Shown here piece after piece: positions 7,632-15,901 of a stretch of DNA of 24,046 nucleotides (position 1 is its first letter; each line of letters begins with the position of its first letter). The stretch is from CAYLRY01 sp964386535. GTDB lineage: Bacteria; Chloroflexota; Dehalococcoidia; Dehalococcoidales; UBA3254. Location: positions 1-24,046 of the forward strand of contig CAYLRY010000045.1 in the NCBI GenBank assembly GCA_964386535.1, given 5' to 3'. The notes below the pieces were generated by a model, which was given only the letters and a program-made list of their open reading frames with translations, did not search any database and was not told the DNA's origin. Made by a program: the position numbers and the translations under genes.

Positions 7632-8288
7632 TTAGGTATCCTTAACGTTAATCCAACCCTGTTTCAAAGCAAAGAGTATTGCTTCTGTCCGGGAACCGAC
7701 CTGTAGTTTTTTGAAGATATTTCGCATATGTGCTTCAACCGTATGCAAACTGAGACCCAGGCTATCAGCAATCTCCCGGTTACTGAAGGCCTTACTGGCC
7801 AACTGAAGGACTTCCATCTCTCTATCACCCAATAGTTTTGGAATTTCTTTCCTTTTAGTCAAAATGGGTAAAAAACGGTTCATCACTTTTCTTGTAATCA
7901 CAGGATGTAAAACGGATTCTCCCCGGTGTAAAGCTTTAACTGCATTAATAATATCCTGTGCATCAACATCCTTAAGTAAATAGCCCGCAGCACCGGCTTC
8001 CAGCAGGGCGAATATGAATTCATCATTATCATAATTTGAAAGGATCAATACCGCGGTAGAAGGGTTAATTTCCTTTATTCTCTTTGTAACATCAATTCCA
8101 TTTAAAAGCGGCATCGATATATCTACAATTGCCACATCAGGTAGAAGTGAAGAGACCAGACTTATCGCCTCTTCGCCATTAATTGCTTCACCAACTACCA
8201 TAAATGAAGGTTCCTGTTCCAGTATCTGGCGAGTTCCTTTCCTGGCAATAGTATGATCGTCTGCAATCAATATCCTTATTTCATTCAT
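7632..8288 (-). CDS. NarL/FixJ-type response regulator (second copy, orphan)
   Basis: A 218-residue response regulator without an adjacent kinase. The receiver domain has D10/D11, phospho-acceptor D56 in VDISMP, Ser84 where the first copy has Thr84, and K106 in GYLLKDV. The LuxR-type DNA-binding domain (about 150-212) contains LGDREMEVLQLASKAFSNRE and HTVEAHMRNIFKKLQVGSRTE. It shares long identical stretches with the regulator at 2594-3265, so it is a paralogue and may accept phosphate from the same kinase (inference). The start is supported by GAGGAG 8 nt upstream of the ATG. It is divergent from the second universal stress gene, mirroring the arrangement of the first regulator. A possible promoter, TTGGGC-N17-TAAAAT, lies about 50 bp upstream. 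Confidence 0.93.
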   Translation of the reverse strand: MNEIRILIADDHTIARKGTRQILEQEPSFMVVGEAINGEEAISLVSSLLPDVAIVDISMPLLNGIDVTKRIKEINPSTAVLILSNYDNDEFIFALLEAGAAGYLLKDVDAQDIINAVKALHRGESVLHPVITRKVMNRFLPILTKRKEIPKLLGDREMEVLQLASKAFSNREIADSLGLSLHTVEAHMRNIFKKLQVGSRTEAILFALKQGWINVKDT

Positions 8289-8460
8289 ATTCCAGACTCC
8301 TCTTTTTGTGAATACCCCAGTCCATTTTAACCTGAAGGTAAAAACCGCCCAAATACGCTCCTGATATGAATGGTTCGGCTGTCTATTTTTCTAAATACTA
8401 TTTTTTCTTTGTGCTTGAAGTCCCCTAATTGTTATCAACTAATTATATACCATTATTTTC

Positions 8461-8489
8461 TTGACAATTATCAGCAGGTATTATATCAT
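8461..8489 (+). promoter_or_regulatory. Promoter of the second universal stress gene
   Basis: TTGACA (8461-8466), a 17-bp spacer and TATCAT (8484-8489). This gives a leader of about 70 nt ending in an AAGGAAGG ribosome binding site before the ATG at 8566. Confidence 0.65.
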
Positions 8490-8565
8490 GTGGATCAAGG
8501 ATTTGAAAAGGCTGTATTTTGAGAACACTACTAGTAACAAATTCCAATTAATTAAGGAAGGATAG

Positions 8566-9069
8566 ATGTACGAAAGAATTTTAGTCCCACTTGATGGTTC
8601 AAAAGTTGGAGAAGCTGCTTTACCTAGCGTTGAACAACTTGCACTCAAATTAGCTCCTGGAAACGGAGTAGAAATAATACTGCTCCAGGTCATCTCAGAC
8701 CTGACGTTTGATTTCTTAACCGAAGATGATGCAGCTCAACTTCCCTATAATGAGACTGATCTCAAACAGATACAGGGCATGGCACAAAAATACCTTGATA
8801 AAATAGCTGAAGGACTGAGAAGTAAGGGAATTAAAGTCCAAACTCGCGTAGTAGAGGGGCATGCGGCGGACGAGATTATTAAAGCTTCTATTGACCTTAA
8901 CGCTGATTTAATAGCCATGTCAACCCATGGACGTTCAGGATTGGGTAGATGGGCTATGGGCAGTATTACTGATAAGGTATTACATGAGAGCAAAATACCT
9001 GTTCTTACCGTTAGAGCTTCACCACCTGTAAAGGGAGAGCCAGCTATCCACAGAACTATTCCGATGTAG
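8566..9069 (+). CDS. Universal stress protein, UspA family (second copy)
   Basis: A 167-residue single-domain Usp with the N-terminal strand YERILVPLDGS and the nucleotide-binding loop S-T-H-G, nine residues, G-S (119-133). It is clearly paralogous to the product at 4268-4792: both share LLQVIS, DDAAQLP, GIKV, GHAA(D/E)EI and AMSTHGR. The ribosome binding site AAGGAAGG precedes the ATG. The gene is monocistronic, read away from the orphan regulator and convergent with the MFS gene. Regulation by that regulator is likely from position only. Confidence 0.93.
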   Translation: MYERILVPLDGSKVGEAALPSVEQLALKLAPGNGVEIILLQVISDLTFDFLTEDDAAQLPYNETDLKQIQGMAQKYLDKIAEGLRSKGIKVQTRVVEGHAADEIIKASIDLNADLIAMSTHGRSGLGRWAMGSITDKVLHESKIPVLTVRASPPVKGEPAIHRTIPM

Positions 9070-9073
9070 TCTG

Positions 9074-9099
9074 AGAGCAGGGAATTAGACAGCCTCTCT
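9074..9099 (+). terminator. Weak hairpin between convergent genes
   Basis: AGAG-c-AGG (9074-9081) can pair with CCTCTCT (9093-9099) with one bulged base, followed by a T/A-rich stretch with no solid T-run at once. It lies just after the universal stress stop codon. Likely but weak terminator. Confidence 0.35.
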
Positions 9100-9108
9100 G
9101 CTCATTAT

Positions 9109-10320
9109 TTATATATTTGTCTTTTTAAACCGACTGAACCCTATTGCAGCGGCAAAAGCCATAATGGCAGTTGTTCCCCAGACAAAAAGCGGCTGCATGG
9201 GAAAAACATCCAATAAAACACCCCCGATCAGCGGTCCAAGAGCCATTCCCATGGTTTCGCTGAGACCGAAAAAGCCCATATAACGACCTCGCCAGTTGGT
9301 TGATGCCATTTGTCCCACCACTGCAGACGTGGTAGGTGCAAATACTATTTCACCTGCTGTAATCAAGATCATACACCCTACCGCCAGGCTATATGGTCCG
9401 ACCCAGGTCAGTGTCAGATAACCCACCCCGTACAACAGAGCTCCCAGTACCAAAGAAAAGGAAAAAGTCAGGCGGCTAAGGATATAAGTAACGGGATATT
9501 GGAAAAAAACGATAATTAGACCGTTCAATGTTAGCAGAAAACCGTATTGCGAGGTGCTGAATCCGACATGCTCAACGGTATACACCGAAAGAGTTGAGGC
9601 CATCTGCCCTGACACTATAAATACTAAGAGACAAAGGATGGTAAAAATCAACAAATTGTGATCCTTAGCGGCCTTAAAAATGCTACTGATATTAACTCTT
9701 TCGGTTGCCCGGCCGAAAGACTCATGGAAAAAGAATAGAATTAATATTATGTTTAAGATTCCGATCAATCCGGCCAGACCAAAAAGCCACGCATACGTCA
9801 GGCTGCCAGCTAGAAATCCGCCAATAGCCGGGCCGGCTGCCCAGCCCAGGTTTCCCCCTATTCTTTGTAGGCTGAAAGACTCGGTCAGGCGGCCGGGTGG
9901 CGTCAGGTCTACAACAATGGCCTGTATAGCTGGCCGCTGCATCATCAGTGCTGAGCGCACAATGACATAGAAGCAGACTATAGTCATTACAGGTGCATTG
10001 ATTCCTATCAGCAAAGCCATCCCTAAATATAACAGGATCCCTATCACTATTGTCGTAATTAGGAGCGGACGCCGGCCCAGTCTATCGGTAATAGCTCCTG
10101 CGAAAAGCTGGGCTGCTGCCGATACGCCGCCGCTTATCAGCATTATTACGCCTACCATGGACATGGAAACGTCACGTTTTTCATATAAATACAAAGCCAG
10201 GAAAGGCAGACTGACAGACACTGACACAGAGTTTAAAAACCCGACAAAGGTTATTACCCAGATGCCCTGCGAATAGCGGTTGATGAAGGATTTAGAATAG
10301 AATATCAGAGTTTTGAGCAT
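9109..10320 (-). CDS. Major facilitator superfamily transporter (drug-efflux-like)
   Basis: A membrane transporter of about 403 residues with twelve predicted helices in two halves. It carries the MFS loop 2-3 motif as AGAITDRLGRRPLL, and the motif-C-like region RIGGNLGWAAGPAIGGFLAG in the fifth helix region. The second half repeats the pattern with MGMALGPLIGGVLLDVF. This profile resembles multidrug/sugar-efflux MFS exporters, but the substrate cannot be told. A GTG codon at 10371 opens the frame 17 codons earlier without a ribosome binding site. The ATG at 10320 matches usual family length and has TATCAT ending 7 nt upstream, so the transcript may be leaderless. The gene stands alone between the second stress gene and the ABC operon. 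Confidence 0.88.
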   Translation of the reverse strand: MLKTLIFYSKSFINRYSQGIWVITFVGFLNSVSVSVSLPFLALYLYEKRDVSMSMVGVIMLISGGVSAAAQLFAGAITDRLGRRPLLITTIVIGILLYLGMALLIGINAPVMTIVCFYVIVRSALMMQRPAIQAIVVDLTPPGRLTESFSLQRIGGNLGWAAGPAIGGFLAGSLTYAWLFGLAGLIGILNIILILFFFHESFGRATERVNISSIFKAAKDHNLLIFTILCLLVFIVSGQMASTLSVYTVEHVGFSTSQYGFLLTLNGLIIVFFQYPVTYILSRLTFSFSLVLGALLYGVGYLTLTWVGPYSLAVGCMILITAGEIVFAPTTSAVVGQMASTNWRGRYMGFFGLSETMGMALGPLIGGVLLDVFPMQPLFVWGTTAIMAFAAAIGFSRFKKTNI

Positions 10321-10327
10321 GTGATTA

Positions 10328-10357
10328 ATGATACTCTCAAATGACCGGAAAGGTAAA
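10328..10357 (-). promoter_or_regulatory. Possible leaderless promoter of the MFS gene
   Basis: On the minus strand TTTACC, an 18-bp spacer and TATCAT (10333-10328) end 7 nt before the ATG at 10320. No SD sequence is present in that gap. Confidence 0.4.
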
Positions 10358-10458
10358 GCAGGGTGGAACACTACCGGAGTGGTTTTTTCAACCCACGTGC
10401 CTGAAAAAAAGCCATGCCATATTTAGATCATTGCTTCAATCTATAGGGTCAAGTTGGT

Positions 10459-10485
10459 GTGAGACTAAGCATTTAGACTACTCAC
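10459..10485 (-). other. Hairpin just after the ABC permease stop codon
   Basis: GTGAG (10459-10463) and CTCAC (10481-10485) enclose an inner stem CTAA/TTAG with a small asymmetric internal loop. It begins 5 nt after the stop codon on the minus strand but lacks a following U-tract, so it could be an RNA-stabilising 3' stem or a factor-dependent end rather than an intrinsic terminator. Confidence 0.3.
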
Positions 10486-10490
10486 CCTGC

Positions 10491-11729
10491 TTATGTGGCC
10501 TCAGCGCTGGTGCGGAAATTAATAACGGCTATAATAATAAAAGCCGCAGTAAACCCAGCTAAAGCTACCATTGGCCATACTACATCCCCGGCAGCGGCTG
10601 AGAAAAGCATGAGTTTATTAAAACCATCATTGGCCCAGCCATGCGGCGTAATCTTGGCCAGGAATTGCATCCATGATGGGGTAATAAACAAAGGCCACCA
10701 GCAGCCTCCAAGTGGTGCTAGTATTAGCGAAACCAGCACAGCAATACTGCTGGCGCTGCGTTCAGTTCTGACCAGGGTGGCCAGCATAACTGAAAAGGCT
10801 GCGGCCATTATTACTGTTAACAGTGAGATTAAAATGGTCGCCCAGGCGGCTGTGCCCAGGTCTACATGAAATACCAGAATACCTATGGCCCAAAAAATAG
10901 CAATCTGTACCAGGCCCCGCAACACAGCACCCAGATATATACCCCCCAGTAAGGTCTCTTTTCTGACCGAACTGGCCAGCAGACGTTCAAGCGTATGGTT
11001 CTGTCGCTCTTTGATAATATCTACTGAAGCTATTGCAGCCGCAAAGAAAACAAACATCACCAGGTAGCCTGGAACAATATATGAAGAAGCTTTAACCGGC
11101 TTAACATCCCCTACCTTATCCACCTGATAGGTTATCAGTTCTAACTGCGCAGAGCCAGCGCTCTGGCTTTGTTTAATTACATCCATAGCCTTTTGTATTT
11201 CAGCGGAATTGACGCCTTGTTGCGCTAATAAATCCACCACCGAGTTTATTTCCACTCTGGCGGCGCCTATGCTTGAAGAAATATTCTGGGCCAGCCCGGT
11301 TAAAGCCATACGCGTGCCAGTAGCTTCAGCCTGAATGACGATTTCAAGGTTGGTATTATTACCTGTCATCACTTTTTCTGTGAAATCAGATGGAAAGGCT
11401 AAAAAGCCATCCAGTTTCCCTGTCTCAACATCAGCTCTGGCCTGATCATAGTCTTTCTCCCAGACTATTAGCGGTGTTCCAGGCTCAAGCTTCGATTCAT
11501 CCTTGGTTTCCAGAGCCTGGATCAATTGCACACTAACGCCTTCTGACTCCCTGGTAGAAAGATGAAGTTTTATCCGGGTATCTTCGGTCCCCATATTCCC
11601 CAACATTAGATTAAACATGATTATGAAAAGGAAAGGAAAAAGAATAAACATGCCCACTGCCAGACGGTCTGTGACGAACAGCTTCAAATTGTTGAGTGCA
11701 ATATACCAGATACGGCGTAGCTGTATCAT
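10491..11729 (-). CDS. ABC-2 type export permease (third gene of ABC operon)
   Basis: A 412-residue ABC-2 membrane subunit. One helix at about 22-44 is followed by a long external domain (about 45-220) and a C-terminal block of five or six helices (about 222-405). The conserved cytoplasmic stretch VDIIKERQNHTLERLLASSV lies between helices, matching the E-R-x-x-x-T-L-E-x-L-L pattern of ABC-2 exporters (YhhJ/YbhR type). The C-terminus has GGCWWPLFITPSWM and TPHGWANDGF, typical of this group. It lies 6 bp downstream of the sister permease and only has a weak purine-rich site, so translation is likely coupled. It would pair with the permease at 11736-12917 and the ATPase at 12919-13671 to export a drug-like or lipid-like compound. 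Confidence 0.9.
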   Translation of the reverse strand: MIQLRRIWYIALNNLKLFVTDRLAVGMFILFPFLFIIMFNLMLGNMGTEDTRIKLHLSTRESEGVSVQLIQALETKDESKLEPGTPLIVWEKDYDQARADVETGKLDGFLAFPSDFTEKVMTGNNTNLEIVIQAEATGTRMALTGLAQNISSSIGAARVEINSVVDLLAQQGVNSAEIQKAMDVIKQSQSAGSAQLELITYQVDKVGDVKPVKASSYIVPGYLVMFVFFAAAIASVDIIKERQNHTLERLLASSVRKETLLGGIYLGAVLRGLVQIAIFWAIGILVFHVDLGTAAWATILISLLTVIMAAAFSVMLATLVRTERSASSIAVLVSLILAPLGGCWWPLFITPSWMQFLAKITPHGWANDGFNKLMLFSAAAGDVVWPMVALAGFTAAFIIIAVINFRTSAEAT

Positions 11730-11735
11730 CTTTCT

Positions 11736-12917
11736 TTATTTCACTCCCTGAGTTGTCCGAAATAATAAGCGGCTGATAAACAGGCCGACCCCAGCGACTC
11801 CCACCATCACCAGGATTTCAGGCAGGACATCAGCCAAGGAACCCCCCTGGTTTATAACAGTCCGAAAAGCATCATTGGCATAAGTATTAATGGATAGTTT
11901 ACTCAGCGTCCCCAGCAGAGTACCTTCCGTTACTGATATAAATGTACCGGAAAGCATCACCATCGCCATGGTAAAAAATACTGAAATCCAGGTAGCTTGA
12001 TTTTGAGTTTTGCATATTGAACCGATTATAAGCCCCAACGTGCTACAGGCAGAGCAAAAAAGCAGTGCCAGAACCATTGACTCCAAAAAAGAGACTGGAG
12101 TAAATAGGCGAAAAACCGCATAAGCCAATAATAAGAGCACCGTGGTCTGTACGAAGCCGCGGGCCATATAAGCCAGGAACTTGCCCATAAAAAGCTCTCC
12201 GATTTTCAGACGTGTGGCTACCAATCTTTCCAGCGTGCCCCTACGGCGTTCTTCTACCAGTGCCTGGGCGGTCAGACTAATAGCAAATAAAACGAACATA
12301 GTCATAATACCGGTCAGGAACTGGTTCACTGGGTCAGGACTGCTACCTATGGTACTTTCCTGAATAGTCACTCCAGGCTCCGCCTGCTCTTCAGCTATCT
12401 TGCGCTCTACTGTAATTTCGATTTGACTTTTAGGAATACCGCTGTTAGCCAGGTCTGTTTTAACGCGATTTTGTACTTGCACAGCCTGTCCAATGGACTC
12501 AGCTACCCCTTGCACCAGACTGATCACTATTTGTCCTTCGGTACCGCCATTGCCCCTTTGTTTAAATACCAATTTTACCGGTTTAGCGGAAGCCAGATTT
12601 TCTGAAAAGTCAGCAGGAATGAATACTGCTAATAGAATGTTAGACCGTGAAAGCCTCAAATTAGCATCTTCTGCAGTAAGGTTCTTTATCTTCAGCCCCT
12701 CATACGCCTCCAGCCGCTCTAGTAAAAGGCTCGAGTACTGACCACCGGCATCTTCATTTACAATGTACGCCGTACCATTAAATTGAAGGCTGCCTCCAAA
12801 AGCCCCATACATCAAAGCGAATATTGCTACCGGAAGTATCAAGCTGAAAGCCAGATCCCCTTTATCCCGGATAAAGTCCATTACCTCTTTCTGCATAATG
12901 AACAATGATTTTTTCAT
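11736..12917 (-). CDS. ABC-2 type export permease (second gene of ABC operon)
   Basis: A 393-residue ABC-2 permease with the same architecture as its neighbour: a helix at about 20-38, a long external domain to about 205, then a helix bundle. The diagnostic ALVEERRRGTLERLVATRLK stretch follows the second helix. The C-terminal half carries NQATWISVFFTMAMVMLSGT and NTYANDAFRTV. It begins 1 nt after the ATPase stop codon without a strong ribosome binding site of its own, so it is translationally coupled. The two permeases are related but not identical, so a heterodimeric channel is likely. Confidence 0.9.
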   Translation of the reverse strand: MKKSLFIMQKEVMDFIRDKGDLAFSLILPVAIFALMYGAFGGSLQFNGTAYIVNEDAGGQYSSLLLERLEAYEGLKIKNLTAEDANLRLSRSNILLAVFIPADFSENLASAKPVKLVFKQRGNGGTEGQIVISLVQGVAESIGQAVQVQNRVKTDLANSGIPKSQIEITVERKIAEEQAEPGVTIQESTIGSSPDPVNQFLTGIMTMFVLFAISLTAQALVEERRRGTLERLVATRLKIGELFMGKFLAYMARGFVQTTVLLLLAYAVFRLFTPVSFLESMVLALLFCSACSTLGLIIGSICKTQNQATWISVFFTMAMVMLSGTFISVTEGTLLGTLSKLSINTYANDAFRTVINQGGSLADVLPEILVMVGVAGVGLFISRLLFRTTQGVK

Positions 12918-12918
12918 C

Positions 12919-13671
12919 TCAGTCTCGCAGGCTCCGGCCTGTCAGTTTTAGGAAAACCGCTTCCAGAGTGGTATGTTCAGGATCTCCGATCTGGCTTTTC
13001 AGAGAGCTCGGTGTATCCATGGCGATTATCCGTCCGCCGTCCATAATAGCAATCCGCTTACAAAGACGGTCAGCCTCTTCCATGTAATGAGTGGTATAAA
13101 GAATAGTCATGCCCTTGGCTCTTAAAGCTTCTATAGTCTCAAAAATATTATTGCGGGACTGTGGATCAATACCCACGGTAGGTTCATCAAGGAAGAGAAG
13201 CTGCGGATGCCCCATTAAGGCTATAGCCAGATTTACCCTCCGTTTCATACCTCCTGAGAATTTATCCACTTTTCCTTTTTTAGCCCTTTCAGCCAGGCCC
13301 ATTAATTCCAGGTTTGTCATGGCCTGCCGGCGCGCTTCCTGAGTACTGAGACCTGCCATGCGGCCAAAAAATAACAGGTTCTCAAAAGCTGACATATCCG
13401 CATATAAAGCCAGTTCCTGTGGACAAATGCCTATCAATCCTCGTACTTCATCAGCTTTTTCCTTAAGAGAATACCCTCCGATGATGACTTCTCCCCGATC
13501 TGCCGGGATAATTGTGGACAGGATGCGGATGGTAGTAGTTTTACCGGCGCCGTTGGGTCCTAACAGGCCAAATATTTCCCCCTTTTCGATGGAAAACGAA
13601 ACCCCGTCAACGGCTTTCAAGTCTCTAAAAGATTTGTGCAAATCTTTAGCCACCAGAAACGCTTCGGACAT
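12919..13671 (-). CDS. ABC transporter ATP-binding protein (drug-export type)
   Basis: A 250-residue ATPase with all expected motifs: Walker A GPNGAGKT (38-45), Q-loop Gln85, a signature variant FSGGMKRR (138-145), Walker B LLFLDEPTVGID (158-169) and switch His195. The SGGMKRR form and the PTVGIDP sequence are typical of DrrA/CcmA-like exporters working with ABC-2 permeases. It is the first gene of a three-gene operon. The ATG has AGGAG 7 nt upstream and a promoter about 45 bp upstream. Confidence 0.94.
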   Translation of the reverse strand: MSEAFLVAKDLHKSFRDLKAVDGVSFSIEKGEIFGLLGPNGAGKTTTIRILSTIIPADRGEVIIGGYSLKEKADEVRGLIGICPQELALYADMSAFENLLFFGRMAGLSTQEARRQAMTNLELMGLAERAKKGKVDKFSGGMKRRVNLAIALMGHPQLLFLDEPTVGIDPQSRNNIFETIEALRAKGMTILYTTHYMEEADRLCKRIAIMDGGRIIAMDTPSSLKSQIGDPEHTTLEAVFLKLTGRSLRD

Positions 13672-14187
13672 GGTCTTGCTCCTGAAAAAAGTCCTTAAAT
13701 CGGTTTATGTACTGCATTATAGCACCTTCCATATGATATACAAGATGGACGGTAGTTTAGTTTTAGACTGGTCAAAAGGACAGGTAACTTGAGAAGAAAC
13801 CAGCCTGCTGACATACAAATATAGTTATATATGACCCAATATCTTTCGGCCTTTTTTATTGGCGTAGTTTCATTTCGGGTATTGACCTTTATTTAAATCG
13901 TTCATCTTAAAGATAATCATGAATTAATAAACTTACTTCCTGTGAAATTGTACCAGGGATCCTTGAAAATAAGGCCAGCTATGAAATAAATTTTGACATA
14001 CTTAAGTTTGGAGAAAGATGTATCTAGATCCATGTCTCTGAAGGAAAATAACAGTCCCTGGATTTTATTCTGAATGAAAAGACCTTGAAGCCTGTGAATT
14101 GTCCGGATCAGGAGCTTAACTTTGCTTTTCAATTTGGGTTTTTGAGATTTGATTTTTTGAGGCGCTTGGCTTTTTGTTCCTGAAAAC
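13672..14187. other. Intergenic region upstream of the ABC operon (no supported gene)
   Basis: This 516-bp gap holds the ABC promoter (13716-13743) and, at 13834-13857, an inverted repeat CCAATA...TATTGG around a TTTCGGCC core. A 71-codon frame at 13917-14132 starts with TTG, has no ribosome binding site and no recognisable motif, so I do not call it a gene. The ubiE-like gene ends at 14188 without an obvious terminator in this stretch. Confidence 0.5.
13716..13743 (-). promoter_or_regulatory. Promoter of the ABC exporter operon
   Basis: On the minus strand TTGTAT (13743-13738), a 16-bp spacer and a perfect TATAAT (13721-13716). Transcription would start about 40 nt before the ATPase ATG, which has an AGGAG site. 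Confidence 0.65.
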
Positions 14188-14919
14188 TTACTTAACTGCC
14201 ACGTATATGCCTGCGGCTCCGAAGAAAAGCGGACGATAAGAAACCTGCTTGAATCCGCTTTTTAGTAACAGCTCTTTTATTTCTGCAGGGCTATAAAAAG
14301 CAGAGGCTGAGGAAGCCAGGTATTGATATGCGCCTTTATTGCCTGAGATCCAGTTCCCCACCCTGGCCACATACCAGTTACAATAAAAATGGTCCAAAAC
14401 ACGCATCAACCGGGATTCAGGCTGGCTGGACTCCACAATAACCAGGCGGCCGCCAGATTTGAGAACCCTCAGCATTTCGGACAAATGAACATTTGCCAGG
14501 GGGTTCTTATAAATCAGGTTACGGAAAGCAAAAGATATACCGATACAATCAAAATAAACGGATGGAAAAGGTATCTGATCAGCTTCTCCCCGGATGAATT
14601 GTAGATTTTTTATATTTATCAGCCTGGCGGCCTTTCCCTTAGCTCTTTCCAGCATGGGCAGGCTATAATCAAGCCCCTTAATCTCCACCTGATAATCAGC
14701 CAGCCTGGCAATATTTATAGACAAATCTCCAGTACCGCAGCAAAGATCCAGAATCCTGGCTGGCCTGGCGGCCAGACAGGTCTGAGCAGCCATCCGCCTC
14801 CAGCCTTTGTCCATGTTCCAGGTGATAATAGTATTAATTAAGTCATACCGCGGAGGCACTTCAGAGAACATGTTATGAAGAGGTTTAGGATTTAAAGCTG
14901 TATTTTGGTTTACCACCAT
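14188..14919 (-). CDS. ubiE: UbiE/MenG-type quinone C-methyltransferase
   Basis: A 243-residue SAM-dependent methyltransferase. The UbiE signature region runs YDLINTIITWNMDKGWRR from residue 25. Class I motif I is ILDLCCGTGDLS (56-67), FAFRNL matches the family FGxRN element, and RVLKSGGRLVIVESSQP corresponds to the second UbiE signature. The family makes menaquinone from demethylmenaquinone (MenG) or acts in ubiquinone synthesis. Menaquinone fits the adjacent menA-like prenyltransferase 22 bp upstream. Start supported by AAGG 8 nt before the ATG. It is the last gene of the run gatB-secG-SAM hydrolase-menA-ubiE, all on the minus strand. Confidence 0.92.
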   Translation of the reverse strand: MVVNQNTALNPKPLHNMFSEVPPRYDLINTIITWNMDKGWRRMAAQTCLAARPARILDLCCGTGDLSINIARLADYQVEIKGLDYSLPMLERAKGKAARLINIKNLQFIRGEADQIPFPSVYFDCIGISFAFRNLIYKNPLANVHLSEMLRVLKSGGRLVIVESSQPESRLMRVLDHFYCNWYVARVGNWISGNKGAYQYLASSASAFYSPAEIKELLLKSGFKQVSYRPLFFGAAGIYVAVK

Positions 14920-14941
14920 TACGCGACCTTGATTTCCGGTT

Positions 14942-15871
14942 TTAAAAAACTGTGGCTAAAATATATCCGATCCCTATCAACGCCTGAGTCAGCAGAACTA
15001 CAATTACGTTGTTGGCCATTGCCGGAACTATTTTATGCATGTCATCATAGCTGAAAGAACCACGTACAGCTTTATATGCAAAAGGCAGAGTCAATAAAGC
15101 TATTAAGGTGAAAAGCGGCATTTGCCCGGCTGCCACTGCTCCAATAATCCAGATATAAACCAGGGCTGTCAGAGATGTATATACTATGGCGGCTTTTCTT
15201 TTACCGATTGTTATGGGCAGAGTTTTCTTGTTTCCTACTTTATCTGCTTCCACGTCTGGAAATTCATTTAGCAACAGAAGGTTTAACACCAGAATACCGG
15301 ATGGGACAGCAGCTACCACAACCCCCCCAGAATAGGCGCCGGTCTGTACAAAGTAAGCCCCTAAAACAGGAAGCAATCCCAGGCCGACTCCTGGAGACCA
15401 TTCGGGGAAAGCCAATTTAAGGATAATAGGTGTGTACAGCAGGATACAGATGGCTCCAACTACCAGCAAGGGCAACAGTTGCCACCCCTGAACAATAGTA
15501 AAAAAAATACCGAATGGAATAGCCAGAATGAAACAGGCCAGACCGTAACGCCATACCTGCCCTGATTTAAGTACGCCTGTCGGCAGCATTCCGCTGCCTC
15601 CATTAAAAGGAGACCTGACAGTTTTTAAATCAACGCCACTTTTAAAATCGTAATAGTCATTCAAAATATTAACACTCATATGACATAGAATTAAGCCGAT
15701 TAAAGCCAGAATAGCATATACCGGATTAACCACACCGGAATTCCAGGCCACTGAAGTCCCCACCAGGATCAATACTACAGGGAGCAGCAGGTATTGTGGC
15801 CGGGATTCCAGTATCCAGGTTTTCAAGCTGGCTGCTTTTTTAGTTTTCTGAACTGTTGTGATAGTTACCAA
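14942..15871 (-). CDS. menA: UbiA-family prenyltransferase, MenA-like
   Basis: A 309-residue integral membrane prenyltransferase that would attach the polyprenyl side chain to the naphthoate ring in menaquinone synthesis. The two aspartate-rich motifs of the UbiA family are present: NDYYDFKSGVD (71-81) and NEFPDVEADKVGNKKT (202-217). About eight to nine helices fill the rest. The reading frame opens with TTG at 15871, preceded by GGAGG 9 nt upstream; no better ATG lies nearby, so a TTG start is probable. It is 30 bp after the SAM hydrolase stop and 22 bp before ubiE, consistent with co-transcription. Exact substrate (DHNA or another aromatic) cannot be proved from sequence. Confidence 0.88.
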   Translation of the reverse strand: MVTITTVQKTKKAASLKTWILESRPQYLLLPVVLILVGTSVAWNSGVVNPVYAILALIGLILCHMSVNILNDYYDFKSGVDLKTVRSPFNGGSGMLPTGVLKSGQVWRYGLACFILAIPFGIFFTIVQGWQLLPLLVVGAICILLYTPIILKLAFPEWSPGVGLGLLPVLGAYFVQTGAYSGGVVVAAVPSGILVLNLLLLNEFPDVEADKVGNKKTLPITIGKRKAAIVYTSLTALVYIWIIGAVAAGQMPLFTLIALLTLPFAYKAVRGSFSYDDMHKIVPAMANNVIVVLLTQALIGIGYILATVF

Positions 15872-15901
15872 TTAATCAGTCCTCCAGTAATGTCAGATCT
15901 G

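Noticed and set aside
13917..14132. 71-codon frame on the minus strand between the ABC operon and ubiE
   Set aside because: It starts with TTG, has no ribosome binding site, low-complexity hydrophobic/basic content and no family resemblance.
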